From NCBI GenBank assembly GCA_945897915.1, contig CAMDGB010000007.1, positions 19,117-83,116 of the forward strand: a stretch of DNA of 64,000 nt, read 5' to 3'. The notes below the pieces were generated by a model. That model was not told the DNA's origin and searched no databases. It was given only the letters and a program-made list of their open reading frames with translations. Position numbers and translations under genes: made by a program. This document shows positions 45,064 through 53,657 of the stretch, in pieces. This stretch comes from Chryseobacterium gleum. Its GTDB lineage: Bacteria; Bacteroidota; Bacteroidia; Flavobacteriales; Flavobacteriaceae. Numbering within the stretch: the first letter of the stretch is position 1; the number at the start of each line of letters is the position of its first letter.

Positions 45064-45088
45064 CTGACAGGTTTTTGAAACCTGTCAG
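45064..45088. repeat. Perfect hairpin repeat between hemD and hemE
   Basis: CTGACAGGTTT and AAACCTGTCAG, 11 bp, around TTG. It nearly fills the 48-nt gap and would form a stable hairpin in the heme operon mRNA. It has no T-run, so it is not a normal terminator. Confidence 0.65.
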
Positions 45089-45094
45089 GTTATA

Positions 45095-45775
45095 TTATGT
45101 ATAATATTCTATAACTTGTTCAATTAGGTTTTCAACTGAGGGTTGATACGCCGTTTTTATGTTTTTAATTTTATTTTCAGATAATACACTTCTCAAGGCG
45201 TCGCCGGTTGTATTTCCAATGCAAAACAATTTCTCGGTAGCAATTGTGTTTTTTTGTAGATAACTGGTTACTGCTGATGGACTGAAAAATAGAATTCCGT
45301 CCAGTTTATCTGAGATTTTATGTGGCGTTAAAGTCGTATCATATACTTTAATTTCATTGAACGTAATTTCGTTTTCAGTTAATATTTCTGGCAACGTATC
45401 TTTACGAAGATTACCACTAAAAAAAGTAAAGCTTTCATCTGCGTAGACTAACGTAATGATTTCAGCTAAATCTTCTGAGTATCCCGTGTAAGCTTCAACT
45501 GTAAATCCGTTTTCGTTTAATAATTCTTTGGTTTTTAAACCTACACAAAAAACCGTTTTTTGCTTTAATTCGTTAATTTTTGGATGCTGTAAAATACTTA
45601 AGATCGCATTTTGACTCGTAAAAATTAAATTTTTATTCAGATTTTTTATTTCGAAAGAAGCATTTTCTGTTTTAATAAAATCTGCTTCAATAACTTGAAT
45701 AGTTGCCTTAACTAATTCTTGTTTTTGAATTGGCGAAAGTAATTTGGTAGAAAGTATAGTGGTTTGATTTGTCAT
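45095..45775 (-). CDS. hemD: Uroporphyrinogen-III synthase
   Basis: 226 aa. This family is poorly conserved, so the call rests on fold-like pattern and position between hemC and hemE. Features: an N-terminal TILSTKLLSPIQKQEL, the two-domain alternation with VFCVGLKTKELL and FFSGNLRKDTLPEIL, then GILFFSPSAVTSYLQKN and FCIGNTTGDALRSV. It closes hydroxymethylbilane with D-ring inversion. 6 nt after hemC. Confidence 0.9.
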   Translation of the reverse strand: MTNQTTILSTKLLSPIQKQELVKATIQVIEADFIKTENASFEIKNLNKNLIFTSQNAILSILQHPKINELKQKTVFCVGLKTKELLNENGFTVEAYTGYSEDLAEIITLVYADESFTFFSGNLRKDTLPEILTENEITFNEIKVYDTTLTPHKISDKLDGILFFSPSAVTSYLQKNTIATEKLFCIGNTTGDALRSVLSENKIKNIKTAYQPSVENLIEQVIEYYT

Positions 45776-45781
45776 GGTTTT

Positions 45782-46699
45782 TTATTTTTCTTTAATTTCT
45801 GACATCAATTGAGCACCACCATCATCCAAAATTTCTTGAGCGGCATGAAATCCTAATTTTTTCCATTCAGAAACGGCAACAGTTTTTGTTGTTTCTAGTT
45901 TTTGTTTACCGTCAATTGACAATAAAACACCTGTAAAATCAATTACATCATCTTTTTCGTTATAAGTAGCAATGGCTCCAATTGGTGCAGTACAACCGCC
46001 TTCTAAGGTTCTCAAGAACTGACGTTCTATATAAGTACAAATTTCTGTTTCAATATGATTTAGTTGAGAAACTGCGTCTAATGAAAAGAAATCATCTGCA
46101 TTACAAACCACCATCATGGCGCCTTGTGCGGGAGCTGGAATCATCCAATCTAAAATAATTGCTTTTTCTGGTTTTAAGTTGATGCGTTCCAAACCGGCTT
46201 CTGCAAAAATAGCACCGCCCCAATTTGAATCAGCTACTTTTTGCAAGCGGGTAGTAACATTACCACGAATATCTGCTACTTTATGCGTTGGGTATTGGTG
46301 TAACCAACTTGCTTTTCTTCTCAGGCTGCTGCTCGCAATAGTGCTATTTTCTTGTGATAAAAAATCTAAATTTTCTTTATAAACCAAAATATCAAATGCT
46401 GAAGCTCGTTCCAAAACGGCACCTTGTACAATACCGTTTGGTAAAAGTGTTGGCACATCTTTCATTGAATGCACTGCAATGTCAATTTTGCCTTGAATCA
46501 TGGCTAAATCTATTGTTTTCGTAAAAATTCCGGTAATTCCTAATTCGTACAATGGCTTGTCTAAAACAATATCGCCATCGGATTTTACTGCGATAATCTC
46601 TGTTTTGTAGCCCAAATCGTTCAATTGTTTTTCAACTGTTTTGGCTTGCCAAAGTGCTAATTCGCTATCGCGGGTTCCTATTCGTATGGTTTTACTCAT
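45782..46699 (-). CDS. hemC: Hydroxymethylbilane synthase (porphobilinogen deaminase)
   Basis: 305 aa. Polymerises four porphobilinogens on a dipyrromethane cofactor attached to the Cys of LEGGCTAPIGA (about residue 235). Other blocks: IRIGTRDSELALWQA, AVHSMKDVPT, SSLRRKASWLH, DIRGNVTTRLQKV and APAQGAMMV. 5 nt after hemA, so probably translationally coupled. Confidence 0.97.
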   Translation of the reverse strand: MSKTIRIGTRDSELALWQAKTVEKQLNDLGYKTEIIAVKSDGDIVLDKPLYELGITGIFTKTIDLAMIQGKIDIAVHSMKDVPTLLPNGIVQGAVLERASAFDILVYKENLDFLSQENSTIASSSLRRKASWLHQYPTHKVADIRGNVTTRLQKVADSNWGGAIFAEAGLERINLKPEKAIILDWMIPAPAQGAMMVVCNADDFFSLDAVSQLNHIETEICTYIERQFLRTLEGGCTAPIGAIATYNEKDDVIDFTGVLLSIDGKQKLETTKTVAVSEWKKLGFHAAQEILDDGGAQLMSEIKEK

Positions 46700-46704
46700 G
46701 AATG

Positions 46705-47961
46705 TTATTTTACAACTGGTTCTATTTGAAAAACTTTGTTAATCCAGGCTACACTTTCGTCCACAACTGTGTCGTCATCTTTTAAATGATTGGCAAAATG
46801 ACTTGTTATTTTTTGAATTAATTTTGCGGTAACAATTTCGGTATACTCTTCATTGAAATCGGCATTTTTCTTTTTTAAATAATTGATTTCAGATACTTTA
46901 ATGGCGTTTAATTTGGCTTTTAATGCATGAATGGTTGGTGCGTATTTTCTTCCTTTTGACCAAGTTAAAAATTCAGTTAAAACTTCAGTAATAATTTCTT
47001 CAGCAGCTGGTATATACAGTTTTCTGTTTTCTAAAGTTTCATCGGTAATTTCAGACAAGTTATCTAAGTGAACTAAGGTAACCAAAGGATTTTGTTTTAC
47101 GTTTTCGTTTACATTTTTAGGTATTGATAAATCTAAAATAAGCAAAGGCTTTTTCAGATTTAAAATATCTAAATCGACAGTAGGGTTCTGAGCGCCAGTT
47201 GCTACAACAACCACATCTGCTTTTTGTAATTCTATTTGTAAATCTGAATAATCTTTAACAATTAGGTTCAGTTTTTTGGCTAATTTTTCTGCCTTATCCT
47301 TTGTTCTATTAATTAGCGTAATTTGGTCGTGTTTTGAGTGTTTAACCAAGTTTTCGCATGTATTCCTTCCGATTTTTCCTGTGCCGAAAAGTAAAATGTT
47401 TTTATTAGAAATGGCTTCTACATTCTTAAATATATATTGAACTGCTGCAAAAGAAACAGAAGTAGCGCCACTAGAAATTTCTGTTTCGTTTTTAACTTTC
47501 TTACTCGCTTGAATGATTGAATTAACCAACCGTTCTATATAAGGATTTGCCAAATTGTGTTTTTTGCTTTCCATAAAAGCATTTTTCAATTGGGCAATTA
47601 TTTCAAAATCGCCTAAAATTTGACTATCCAAACCAGTTCCTACTCTAAACATATGGTATAAAGCTTCCTTTTGTTTGTATACGTACGCGAATTTTTGAAA
47701 TTCTTCAACCGTTCCTAAACTGTTTTCGCACAATAAATGAATCAATTGAAAAGGATGCTGTGCAAAACCGTAAATTTCAGTTCTGTTGCAAGTGGAAGTA
47801 ATAATCAAACTTTCAATCCCGTTAGATTTAGCCTGTACCAAAAGGTTGGTTTTAGCAGTATCGTCTAAACTAAATTTTCCTCTAATTTCGGCATCTGCTT
47901 TTTTGTAACTAAGACCAATGGCATAGAAAGTAGTTTGTTTTGCAGGTGAATGATTGTCCAT
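46705..47961 (-). CDS. hemA: Glutamyl-tRNA reductase
   Basis: 418 aa. Reduces glutamyl-tRNA to glutamate-1-semialdehyde, the first committed step of the C5 heme route. The catalytic Cys is in IITSTCNRTEIYGF. LDSQILGDFEIIAQLK, the NADPH-binding GTGKIGRNTCENL and DLSIPKNVNENV are family blocks, and the C-terminal dimerisation helix is present. First gene of the heme operon. The next enzyme, HemL, is not in this window. Confidence 0.97.
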   Translation of the reverse strand: MDNHSPAKQTTFYAIGLSYKKADAEIRGKFSLDDTAKTNLLVQAKSNGIESLIITSTCNRTEIYGFAQHPFQLIHLLCENSLGTVEEFQKFAYVYKQKEALYHMFRVGTGLDSQILGDFEIIAQLKNAFMESKKHNLANPYIERLVNSIIQASKKVKNETEISSGATSVSFAAVQYIFKNVEAISNKNILLFGTGKIGRNTCENLVKHSKHDQITLINRTKDKAEKLAKKLNLIVKDYSDLQIELQKADVVVVATGAQNPTVDLDILNLKKPLLILDLSIPKNVNENVKQNPLVTLVHLDNLSEITDETLENRKLYIPAAEEIITEVLTEFLTWSKGRKYAPTIHALKAKLNAIKVSEINYLKKKNADFNEEYTEIVTAKLIQKITSHFANHLKDDDTVVDESVAWINKVFQIEPVVK

Positions 47962-47987
47962 AAATTGCTTTATCTCTTAAAGATGCA

Positions 47988-47995
47988 CAAAATTA
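47988..47995 (-). promoter_or_regulatory. -7 box of the hemACDEFB operon
   Basis: The minus strand reads TAATTTTG (exact TAnnTTTG), about 27 nt before hemA. TTG motifs upstream sit at 15 or 21 nt, flanking rather than matching the ideal spacing. Confidence 0.5.
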
Positions 47996-48064
47996 TTGTT
48001 TCCGTGTGAACAAAAACAACGCTGAAAGTACTTTTTATACCGAAAATAGTTTTTTTTAAATAAA

Positions 48065-48097
48065 TTGCACTTATTTTGATATAAACTAGTAACTTTG
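48065..48097 (+). promoter_or_regulatory. Promoter of the araC-type gene/hemH operon
   Basis: TTG (48065-48067), 22 nt, TAACTTTG (48090-48097, exact TAnnTTTG). The leader before the ATG is about 85 nt. It is divergent from the hemA promoter, about 95 bp apart. Confidence 0.5.
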
Positions 48098-48188
48098 CAA
48101 CAAATTCAGCACCATACAAGCAACTTGTTTAGATTAATTATAAATAACAAGCTTGTTTTTGTTAAACAATTCATAAAAAAATAACGCT

Positions 48189-49061
48189 ATGAGTTCATTT
48201 GAAGAAATTAAAATTGACACCGATTTTACTTTAATGCGTTTTGAAAACGATTTTGAAACCATCGAAACGTTAGAAAAACAAGTAGGTTCTGGTTTAATTC
48301 AGTTTCATTTTAACGTGAAAGGAAAAGGAAAATTTATTTTTAACAATAATTCCTACACTTTAGATTTGAATGAGGAAAAAGCGCTTTTACTATACAACCC
48401 TCAAAAAGAATTGCCGCTTCATTTAGAAATTGCTCCTAAAAGTTGGATTATTTCTATATTAATTTCGATAAAAAAATTCCATACTTTATTCTCATCTGAT
48501 TCAGAAATGATTCCGTTTTTAAGCAAAGACAATTTAGAAAAAAAATACTACACCGAGGAAGGTATTAGCCCATCAATGGCAATTGTGTTGAATCAAATTT
48601 TTCATTATAACCAAAATTCGTCTATTAAAACGCTCTATTTAAAAGGTAAAAGTTACGAATTATTGAGTTTGTTTTTTAATACCAACGAAGATCCAAATGC
48701 AGAACATTGTCCGTTTTTATCAGACGAGGAAAATGTATTAAAAATTAAAAAAGCGAAAGAAATCATCATTAAAAACATGGCAGAACCGCCTAGTTTACAA
48801 GAATTATCTGACGAAGTTGGTATTTCATTAAAAAAATTAAAAGCAGGTTTTAAAGAAATTTATGGCGAAACCGTTTTTAATTATTTATTCGATTATAAAA
48901 TGGAATTTGCACGAAAGCTTCTTGAAACCGGTTCGTATAATGTTAATGAAGTAGGATTGAAAATCGGTTATAGCACTTCGAGTCATTTTATTGCTGCATT
49001 TAAAAAGAAATTTGGCACCACGCCAAAAAAATATCTATTAAACTTAAACGTTAATTTATAA
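48189..49061 (+). CDS. AraC-family transcriptional regulator of the heme region
   Basis: 290 aa. The C-terminal double helix-turn-helix (about 195-288: PPSLQELSDEVGISLKKLKAGFKEIYG..., VNEVGLKIGYSTSSHFIAAFKKKFGTTPKKYL) is typical AraC/XylS. The N-terminal 170 residues form an effector domain without a recognised ligand fold (FHFNVKGKGKF, YNPQKELPLHLEI). A Cys-Pro dipeptide lies at Cys174 in EHCPF, at the hinge. The gene is divergent from hemA and 12 nt before hemH, so control of heme synthesis or iron is a natural guess. Confidence 0.88.
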   Translation: MSSFEEIKIDTDFTLMRFENDFETIETLEKQVGSGLIQFHFNVKGKGKFIFNNNSYTLDLNEEKALLLYNPQKELPLHLEIAPKSWIISILISIKKFHTLFSSDSEMIPFLSKDNLEKKYYTEEGISPSMAIVLNQIFHYNQNSSIKTLYLKGKSYELLSLFFNTNEDPNAEHCPFLSDEENVLKIKKAKEIIIKNMAEPPSLQELSDEVGISLKKLKAGFKEIYGETVFNYLFDYKMEFARKLLETGSYNVNEVGLKIGYSTSSHFIAAFKKKFGTTPKKYLLNLNVNL

Positions 49062-49073
49062 AATTAAAATACA

Positions 49074-50090
49074 ATGAAAGGAGTATTATTAGTAAATCTA
49101 GGTTCGCCTGAAAGCCCTACTGCTAAAGATGTAAAACCGTATTTAGATGAATTTTTAATGGATAAATACGTAATTGACGTTCCTTTTTTATTACGTGCTT
49201 TATTAGTGAGAGGAATTATTTTACAAACTAGACCAAAAAAATCTGCTGAAGCCTATGCTAGAATATGGACTGATGAAGGATCGCCACTAATTGTAATTTC
49301 AAAAAAAATGTATGAAAAAGTAAAAGGATTGGTTGACATTCCGGTTGCTTTAGCGATGCGTTATGGAACAATTACAATTTTAAAAGGATTGCAACAATTA
49401 CATGATAAAGGCGTAACCGATGTAATGCTTTTCCCTTTATACCCGCAACACGCTATGGCTTCCACTACTACTATTTTAGTGTTAGCAGAAGAACTTCGCG
49501 CCAAGCATTTCCCAAATATGAAATTTACTACAGTTCCTGCGTTTTACAACAAACCTGGTTATATTGAAGCGTTATCAAATTCAATAAAAAAACATTTGGA
49601 AGGTTTTGAATACGATCATTTGTTGTTTTCGTATCATGGCGTTCCGAAACGTCATATTCGTAAAACAGACATTACAAAATCGCATTGTAAAATTGATGGT
49701 TCTTGTTGCAATACTCCATCGCCAGCGCATGAATTTTGTTACAGACATCAATGTTATGAAACTACAAAACAAGTGGTAAAAACTTTAGGTATTCCGGAAG
49801 GAAAATACAGTCAAACGTTTCAATCACGATTGGCTGGTGACAAATGGCTTACGCCTTACACAGATGTAGAAGTAAATAAAATGCCAGAAAAAGGCATTAA
49901 GAAATTAGCTGTTGTAACCCCTGCTTTTGTGGCAGATTGTTTAGAAACCCTGGAAGAAATTGCAATGGAAGCCAAGGAAGAATTTATACATCATGGTGGC
50001 GAAGCATTTATGGCTGTTCCGTGTATGAATGACGAAGACGAATGGTGTGGTGTGGTAGCAAATTGGATTGAGGAGTTTAAGAAAAAATAA
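49074..50090 (+). CDS. hemH: Ferrochelatase
   Basis: 338 aa. Inserts Fe2+ into protoporphyrin IX. KGVLLVNLGSPESPT starts the enzyme; LFPLYPQHAMASTT, LLFSYHGVPKRHI (the His is a metal ligand/catalytic base) and FQSRLAGDKWLTPYT are conserved. An internal Cys cluster (Cys205, 211, 212, 222, 227) follows the active-site His. It is broadly like the cysteines that bind [2Fe-2S] in some bacterial ferrochelatases, but spacing alone does not prove a cluster. Confidence 0.96.
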   Translation: MKGVLLVNLGSPESPTAKDVKPYLDEFLMDKYVIDVPFLLRALLVRGIILQTRPKKSAEAYARIWTDEGSPLIVISKKMYEKVKGLVDIPVALAMRYGTITILKGLQQLHDKGVTDVMLFPLYPQHAMASTTTILVLAEELRAKHFPNMKFTTVPAFYNKPGYIEALSNSIKKHLEGFEYDHLLFSYHGVPKRHIRKTDITKSHCKIDGSCCNTPSPAHEFCYRHQCYETTKQVVKTLGIPEGKYSQTFQSRLAGDKWLTPYTDVEVNKMPEKGIKKLAVVTPAFVADCLETLEEIAMEAKEEFIHHGGEAFMAVPCMNDEDEWCGVVANWIEEFKKK

Positions 50091-50115
50091 AAGAATACAG
50101 AAAATAGACAATTAA

Positions 50116-50661
50116 ATGGAATACTACAATTACATAAAATCCTTACACCTCATCTTTGTAATTACATGGTTTGCTGGGCTTTTTTATATTGTTCGTTTGT
50201 TTGTATACCAAATTGAAGCAAAGGAAATGCCCTCGCCAGAAAAGGAAATTTTACAAAAGCAATACAAAATAATGACGTATCGTTTGTGGTATATTATTAC
50301 TTGGCCAAGTGCGGTTTTAGCTACTATTTTTGCCTTATTATTATTGCATTTAAACCCTGCTTTTTTAGAAATGACTTGGATGCAAGTCAAGTTAGGTTTT
50401 GTGGTTTTGTTATTTGTTTATCATTTTAAATGTCAAAATATATATACTGAATTACAAAACAACCAAGTAAATTATACCTCCAATTTTATGCGATTATGGA
50501 ACGAAGGTGCCACAATAATTTTGTTTGCCGTAGTTTTTTTAGTAATTTTAAAAAATGCAATTAATTGGATTTATGGTGTAATTGGAATTTTGTTATTTTC
50601 AGTAATCATTATGCTAGGTTTTAAATTCTATAAAAGAATCAGAAATAAAAAAAGTGATTAA
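50116..50661 (+). CDS. hemJ: HemJ-type protoporphyrinogen IX oxidase (CopD-like membrane protein)
   Basis: 181 aa with four to five membrane helices. His11 in SLHLIFVITWFAGLFYIVR and Lys92 in WMQVKLGF correspond to the conserved His and Lys described as essential in cyanobacterial HemJ. It should oxidise protoporphyrinogen IX, the step between HemF and HemH. No hemG or hemY is seen here. It is 25 nt after hemH and overlaps the kinase gene by 8 nt. Confidence 0.87.
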   Translation: MEYYNYIKSLHLIFVITWFAGLFYIVRLFVYQIEAKEMPSPEKEILQKQYKIMTYRLWYIITWPSAVLATIFALLLLHLNPAFLEMTWMQVKLGFVVLLFVYHFKCQNIYTELQNNQVNYTSNFMRLWNEGATIILFAVVFLVILKNAINWIYGVIGILLFSVIIMLGFKFYKRIRNKKSD

Positions 50662-52123
50662 GTTTTTTAAAATACACACGCTCTCCTTAAGACGAAGAAT
50701 ATTTTTGTCAATGTTGTTTTTAACAACGATTTCAATGGTATTAATTACGGTTGTTTCCTTAATTCACTTCAGATACGAAGCCAAAGAATATCATGAAGAA
50801 CGATTGTCCCGAAAAGAAAACGCCATTAAAGAACATATAGAATACATTTTACAAACTTCAAAATTTCCGCTTACAACCAAAAACGTAAGAAATATATTTA
50901 GATATAGAATTCATGAATTATCAGACATTCATAGTCTAGAAATTAATTTTTTTGATTTAGATGGAAATTTACTATTATCTTCCAAATCTAATATTAAGAC
51001 TTTAAAGAAACCTAAAATTGATGCTGAAATTCTGAAAAACTTAAAAAATTCTTCAGAAAAACGAATTGTTATTACAAAAATTAAAGAAAATGAAACGTAT
51101 TTAAAGTCTTCATTTAGTTATATTAAAGATACCGATTTTAAAAACCTCGCCATTATTAATATTCCTTATGAAGAAAATAGTGATTTTTATAATCAAGAAG
51201 CGGAAAATTTCTTAACCCGTTACGCGCAAGTTTTCTTTATTATGTTCCTTATTTCTATTTTAATTTCTTACTTATTATCCAGCAATATTACCAAGTCTAT
51301 TTCTCAAATTTCAGAAAAACTGGGCATTACACAATTAAATGAACGCAACCAAAAACTAAAACTTCAACCGGGAAATCAAGAAATTAATGGGTTAATTTTA
51401 GCCTATAACAACATGGTGGATACTTTAGAAGAAAGCGCTCAAAAATTAGCCCAAAGTGAACGAGAACATGCTTGGCGCGAAATGGCAAAACAAGTGGCGC
51501 ATGAAATTAAAAATCCGCTAACCCCGATGCGATTAACCATTCAGAATTTTCAGAGAAAATTTGATCCTAACGACCCAAATAGCAGTCAAAAACTTGAAGA
51601 TTTTTCTGAAACACTTATTCAGCAAATAGATACAATGACCACTGTAGCAAGTGCGTTTTCAAATTTTGCCAATATGCCCACCCAACAAAATGAACGATTA
51701 AACATTGTTCAAGTTTGTAAAACGGCTTTAGAAATTTTTAATGAAGATTATGTTGGTTTTAAGACTACGGAAAATGAAATTTTTACTTCTTTTGACAGAA
51801 CACAATTGACAAGAATTGTAACTAATTTAGTCAAAAACGCCATTCAATCAATACCTGAAAACCAAGAAATAAAATCGGTTTTAGTTGAAATTATAAAAGA
51901 AAATGCTGGTTTTATTTTAAAGATTTCGGATAACGGAATTGGAATTTCAACTGAGAACGCAGGTTATATTTTCGAACCAAAATTTACCACTAAAAATTCA
52001 GGAATGGGATTGGGATTGGCTATTATTAAAAAAATTATTGAGAATTATAACGGAAGCATCACTTTTGAATCCGAGGAAAAAAAAGGAACTTTATTTACAG
52101 TAAAACTACCCATAAAAAACTAA
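50654..52123 (+). CDS. Membrane sensor histidine kinase (HAMP, no adjacent response regulator)
   Basis: 489 aa from a GTG that overlaps the end of hemJ by 8 nt. Two membrane helices (about 16-37 and 189-208) flank a periplasmic sensor domain of about 150 residues. HAMP linker, then the H-box EMAKQVAHEIKNPLTPMRL with His283, N-box (LTRIVTNLVKNAIQSIPE), G-boxes (ISDNGIGIS, GMGLGLAII). It resembles NtrY-like kinases. The signal and cognate regulator are unknown; position suggests it is co-expressed with hemH-hemJ. Confidence 0.9.
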   Translation: MIKFFKIHTLSLRRRIFLSMLFLTTISMVLITVVSLIHFRYEAKEYHEERLSRKENAIKEHIEYILQTSKFPLTTKNVRNIFRYRIHELSDIHSLEINFFDLDGNLLLSSKSNIKTLKKPKIDAEILKNLKNSSEKRIVITKIKENETYLKSSFSYIKDTDFKNLAIINIPYEENSDFYNQEAENFLTRYAQVFFIMFLISILISYLLSSNITKSISQISEKLGITQLNERNQKLKLQPGNQEINGLILAYNNMVDTLEESAQKLAQSEREHAWREMAKQVAHEIKNPLTPMRLTIQNFQRKFDPNDPNSSQKLEDFSETLIQQIDTMTTVASAFSNFANMPTQQNERLNIVQVCKTALEIFNEDYVGFKTTENEIFTSFDRTQLTRIVTNLVKNAIQSIPENQEIKSVLVEIIKENAGFILKISDNGIGISTENAGYIFEPKFTTKNSGMGLGLAIIKKIIENYNGSITFESEEKKGTLFTVKLPIKN

Positions 52124-52126
52124 AAA

Positions 52127-52903
52127 ATGGAAAATATTTTAATTGAAAAACAAGACAATTTTGCTATTGTTACTATTAACAGGCCCACAAAATTAAACGC
52201 TTTAAACAAAGCCACAATTGAAGAATTACATACCGTGTTTAGTGATTTAAATACCGACGGCAGTACGAAAGTTATTATTTTAACTGGAAGTGGCGAAAAA
52301 GCATTTGTTGCTGGAGCAGATATTTCTGAATTTGCAGATTTTTCTGCAACTGAAGGTGCGCAATTGGCTGCAAAAGGTCAAGAATTATTATTTGATTTTG
52401 TGCAAAATTTACAAACACCTGTTATTGCAGCAGTAAACGGTTTTGCGCTAGGCGGCGGATTAGAACTAGCTATGAGTTGTCATTTCAGAATTGCCTCATC
52501 CAATGCAAAAATGGGATTACCTGAAGTCACTTTAGGCGTCATTCCAGGATATGGTGGTACTCAACGATTGACACAATTAATCGGAAAAGGAAGAGCAATG
52601 GAATTGATTATGACCGCCAACATGATTGATGCAGAAACTGCAAAATCTTACGGTTTAGTCAATCACGTGGTGCCGCAAGAGGAATTAATAGACTTAGCGA
52701 AAGCATTGTCTACAAAAATAAGTCAAAATTCAAGTGTGGCAATTGCAAAAGCAATTGAAGCAATAAATGCCAACTTTAAAGATGGTGTAAATGGATTTGA
52801 TGTTGAAATTAAAAACTTTGGTGCTTGTTTTGCCACAGCAGATTTTAAAGAAGGTACTGCCGCATTTTTAGAAAAAAGAAAAGCGGTTTTTGTAGGAAAA
52901 TAA
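52127..52903 (+). CDS. Enoyl-CoA hydratase/crotonase-family protein
   Basis: 258 aa. Oxyanion-hole blocks KAFVAGADISEF and VNGFALGGGLELAMSC, and both catalytic Glu residues (in LELAMSC and GLPEVTLGVIPGYGGTQRL), are present as in true enoyl-CoA hydratases. Likely hydrates crotonyl-CoA or longer enoyl-CoAs in beta-oxidation. It is 3 nt after the kinase gene and ends the operon at a bidirectional terminator. Its link to heme genes is not obvious. Confidence 0.93.
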   Translation: MENILIEKQDNFAIVTINRPTKLNALNKATIEELHTVFSDLNTDGSTKVIILTGSGEKAFVAGADISEFADFSATEGAQLAAKGQELLFDFVQNLQTPVIAAVNGFALGGGLELAMSCHFRIASSNAKMGLPEVTLGVIPGYGGTQRLTQLIGKGRAMELIMTANMIDAETAKSYGLVNHVVPQEELIDLAKALSTKISQNSSVAIAKAIEAINANFKDGVNGFDVEIKNFGACFATADFKEGTAAFLEKRKAVFVGK

Positions 52904-52926
52904 AACAAGTCTAAATTTAATCTAAT

Positions 52927-52959
52927 AAAAAAATCCCGAGCAATGCTCGGGATTTTTAA
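52927..52959. terminator. Bidirectional terminator between enoyl-CoA hydratase and rplY
   Basis: TCCCGAGC and GCTCGGGA with an AAT loop, flanked by AAAAA and TTTTT, giving a 13-bp stem in all. Both genes converge on it. Confidence 0.95.
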
Positions 52960-52976
52960 TTGTATAGAAAATTGAA

Positions 52977-53582
52977 TTATTTTTTCTTTTTTCCGCCTTT
53001 TTCTGCTTTTGCTGCCTCTTGAGCTGCTTTCATAGCAGCACGAGAAATTCTTACTTGACAAACAACTGTGTTGTCTGGGTGTAAAATTTTGTAAGCTGAG
53101 GCCGCTAATTTAGTAACATATAATTTGTTACCCATTTCTAATTCAGAAATGTCTGCAACGATAGAATCTGGCAAGTTAGCAGGTAAAGCTCTCACTTTTA
53201 ATTTACGTTGGTTTAAACGTAAAACCCCTCCTAATAAAACTCCTGGAGAAGTTCCAGTAATTTTAACAGGTACTTCCATTGTGATTTCTTTTGAAGCTTC
53301 TAATTGATAAAAATCAACGTGTAAAATTTTGTCAGAAACTGGGTGAAATTGAATATCTTGTAAGATACCATCAAATTTCTTTCCGCCTTCTAATTCAATT
53401 ACTACAGTGTGCGCTTCTGGAGTGTAAACTAAACTTTTAAATGCTCTTTCTTCAGCACTAAAATGTACTGGATTTTCCCCTCCGTAAATAACGCAAGGAA
53501 CCATTCCAGCATTACGTAAGGCTTTAGTAGCTACTTTGCCCACGCTTTCTCTTTGTGATCCTTTGATCGTAATTGATTTCAT
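52977..53582 (-). CDS. rplY: 50S ribosomal protein L25 / general stress protein Ctc
   Basis: 201 aa. N-terminal L25 domain ([32 protein letters not shown]; binds 5S rRNA) and C-terminal TL5/Ctc domain ([31 protein letters not shown]), with a Lys/Ala-rich basic end. Cytoplasmic, ribosome-bound. 75 nt after prs, the usual prs-rplY order, so probably one transcript. Confidence 0.96.
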   Translation of the reverse strand: MKSITIKGSQRESVGKVATKALRNAGMVPCVIYGGENPVHFSAEERAFKSLVYTPEAHTVVIELEGGKKFDGILQDIQFHPVSDKILHVDFYQLEASKEITMEVPVKITGTSPGVLLGGVLRLNQRKLKVRALPANLPDSIVADISELEMGNKLYVTKLAASAYKILHPDNTVVCQVRISRAAMKAAQEAAKAEKGGKKKK

Positions 53583-53657
53583 TTGAAATAAATTAAAATT
53601 AATAAAAAATAATTGGTTAGTAGTTTAAAGGAATGAACATCTTCAAACCGACTAACT

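Noticed and set aside
47962-48188. Possible riboswitch or ncRNA in the hemA/araC divergent region
   Set aside because: Only promoter boxes are evident; no recognised riboswitch motif or strong multi-stem structure was seen.
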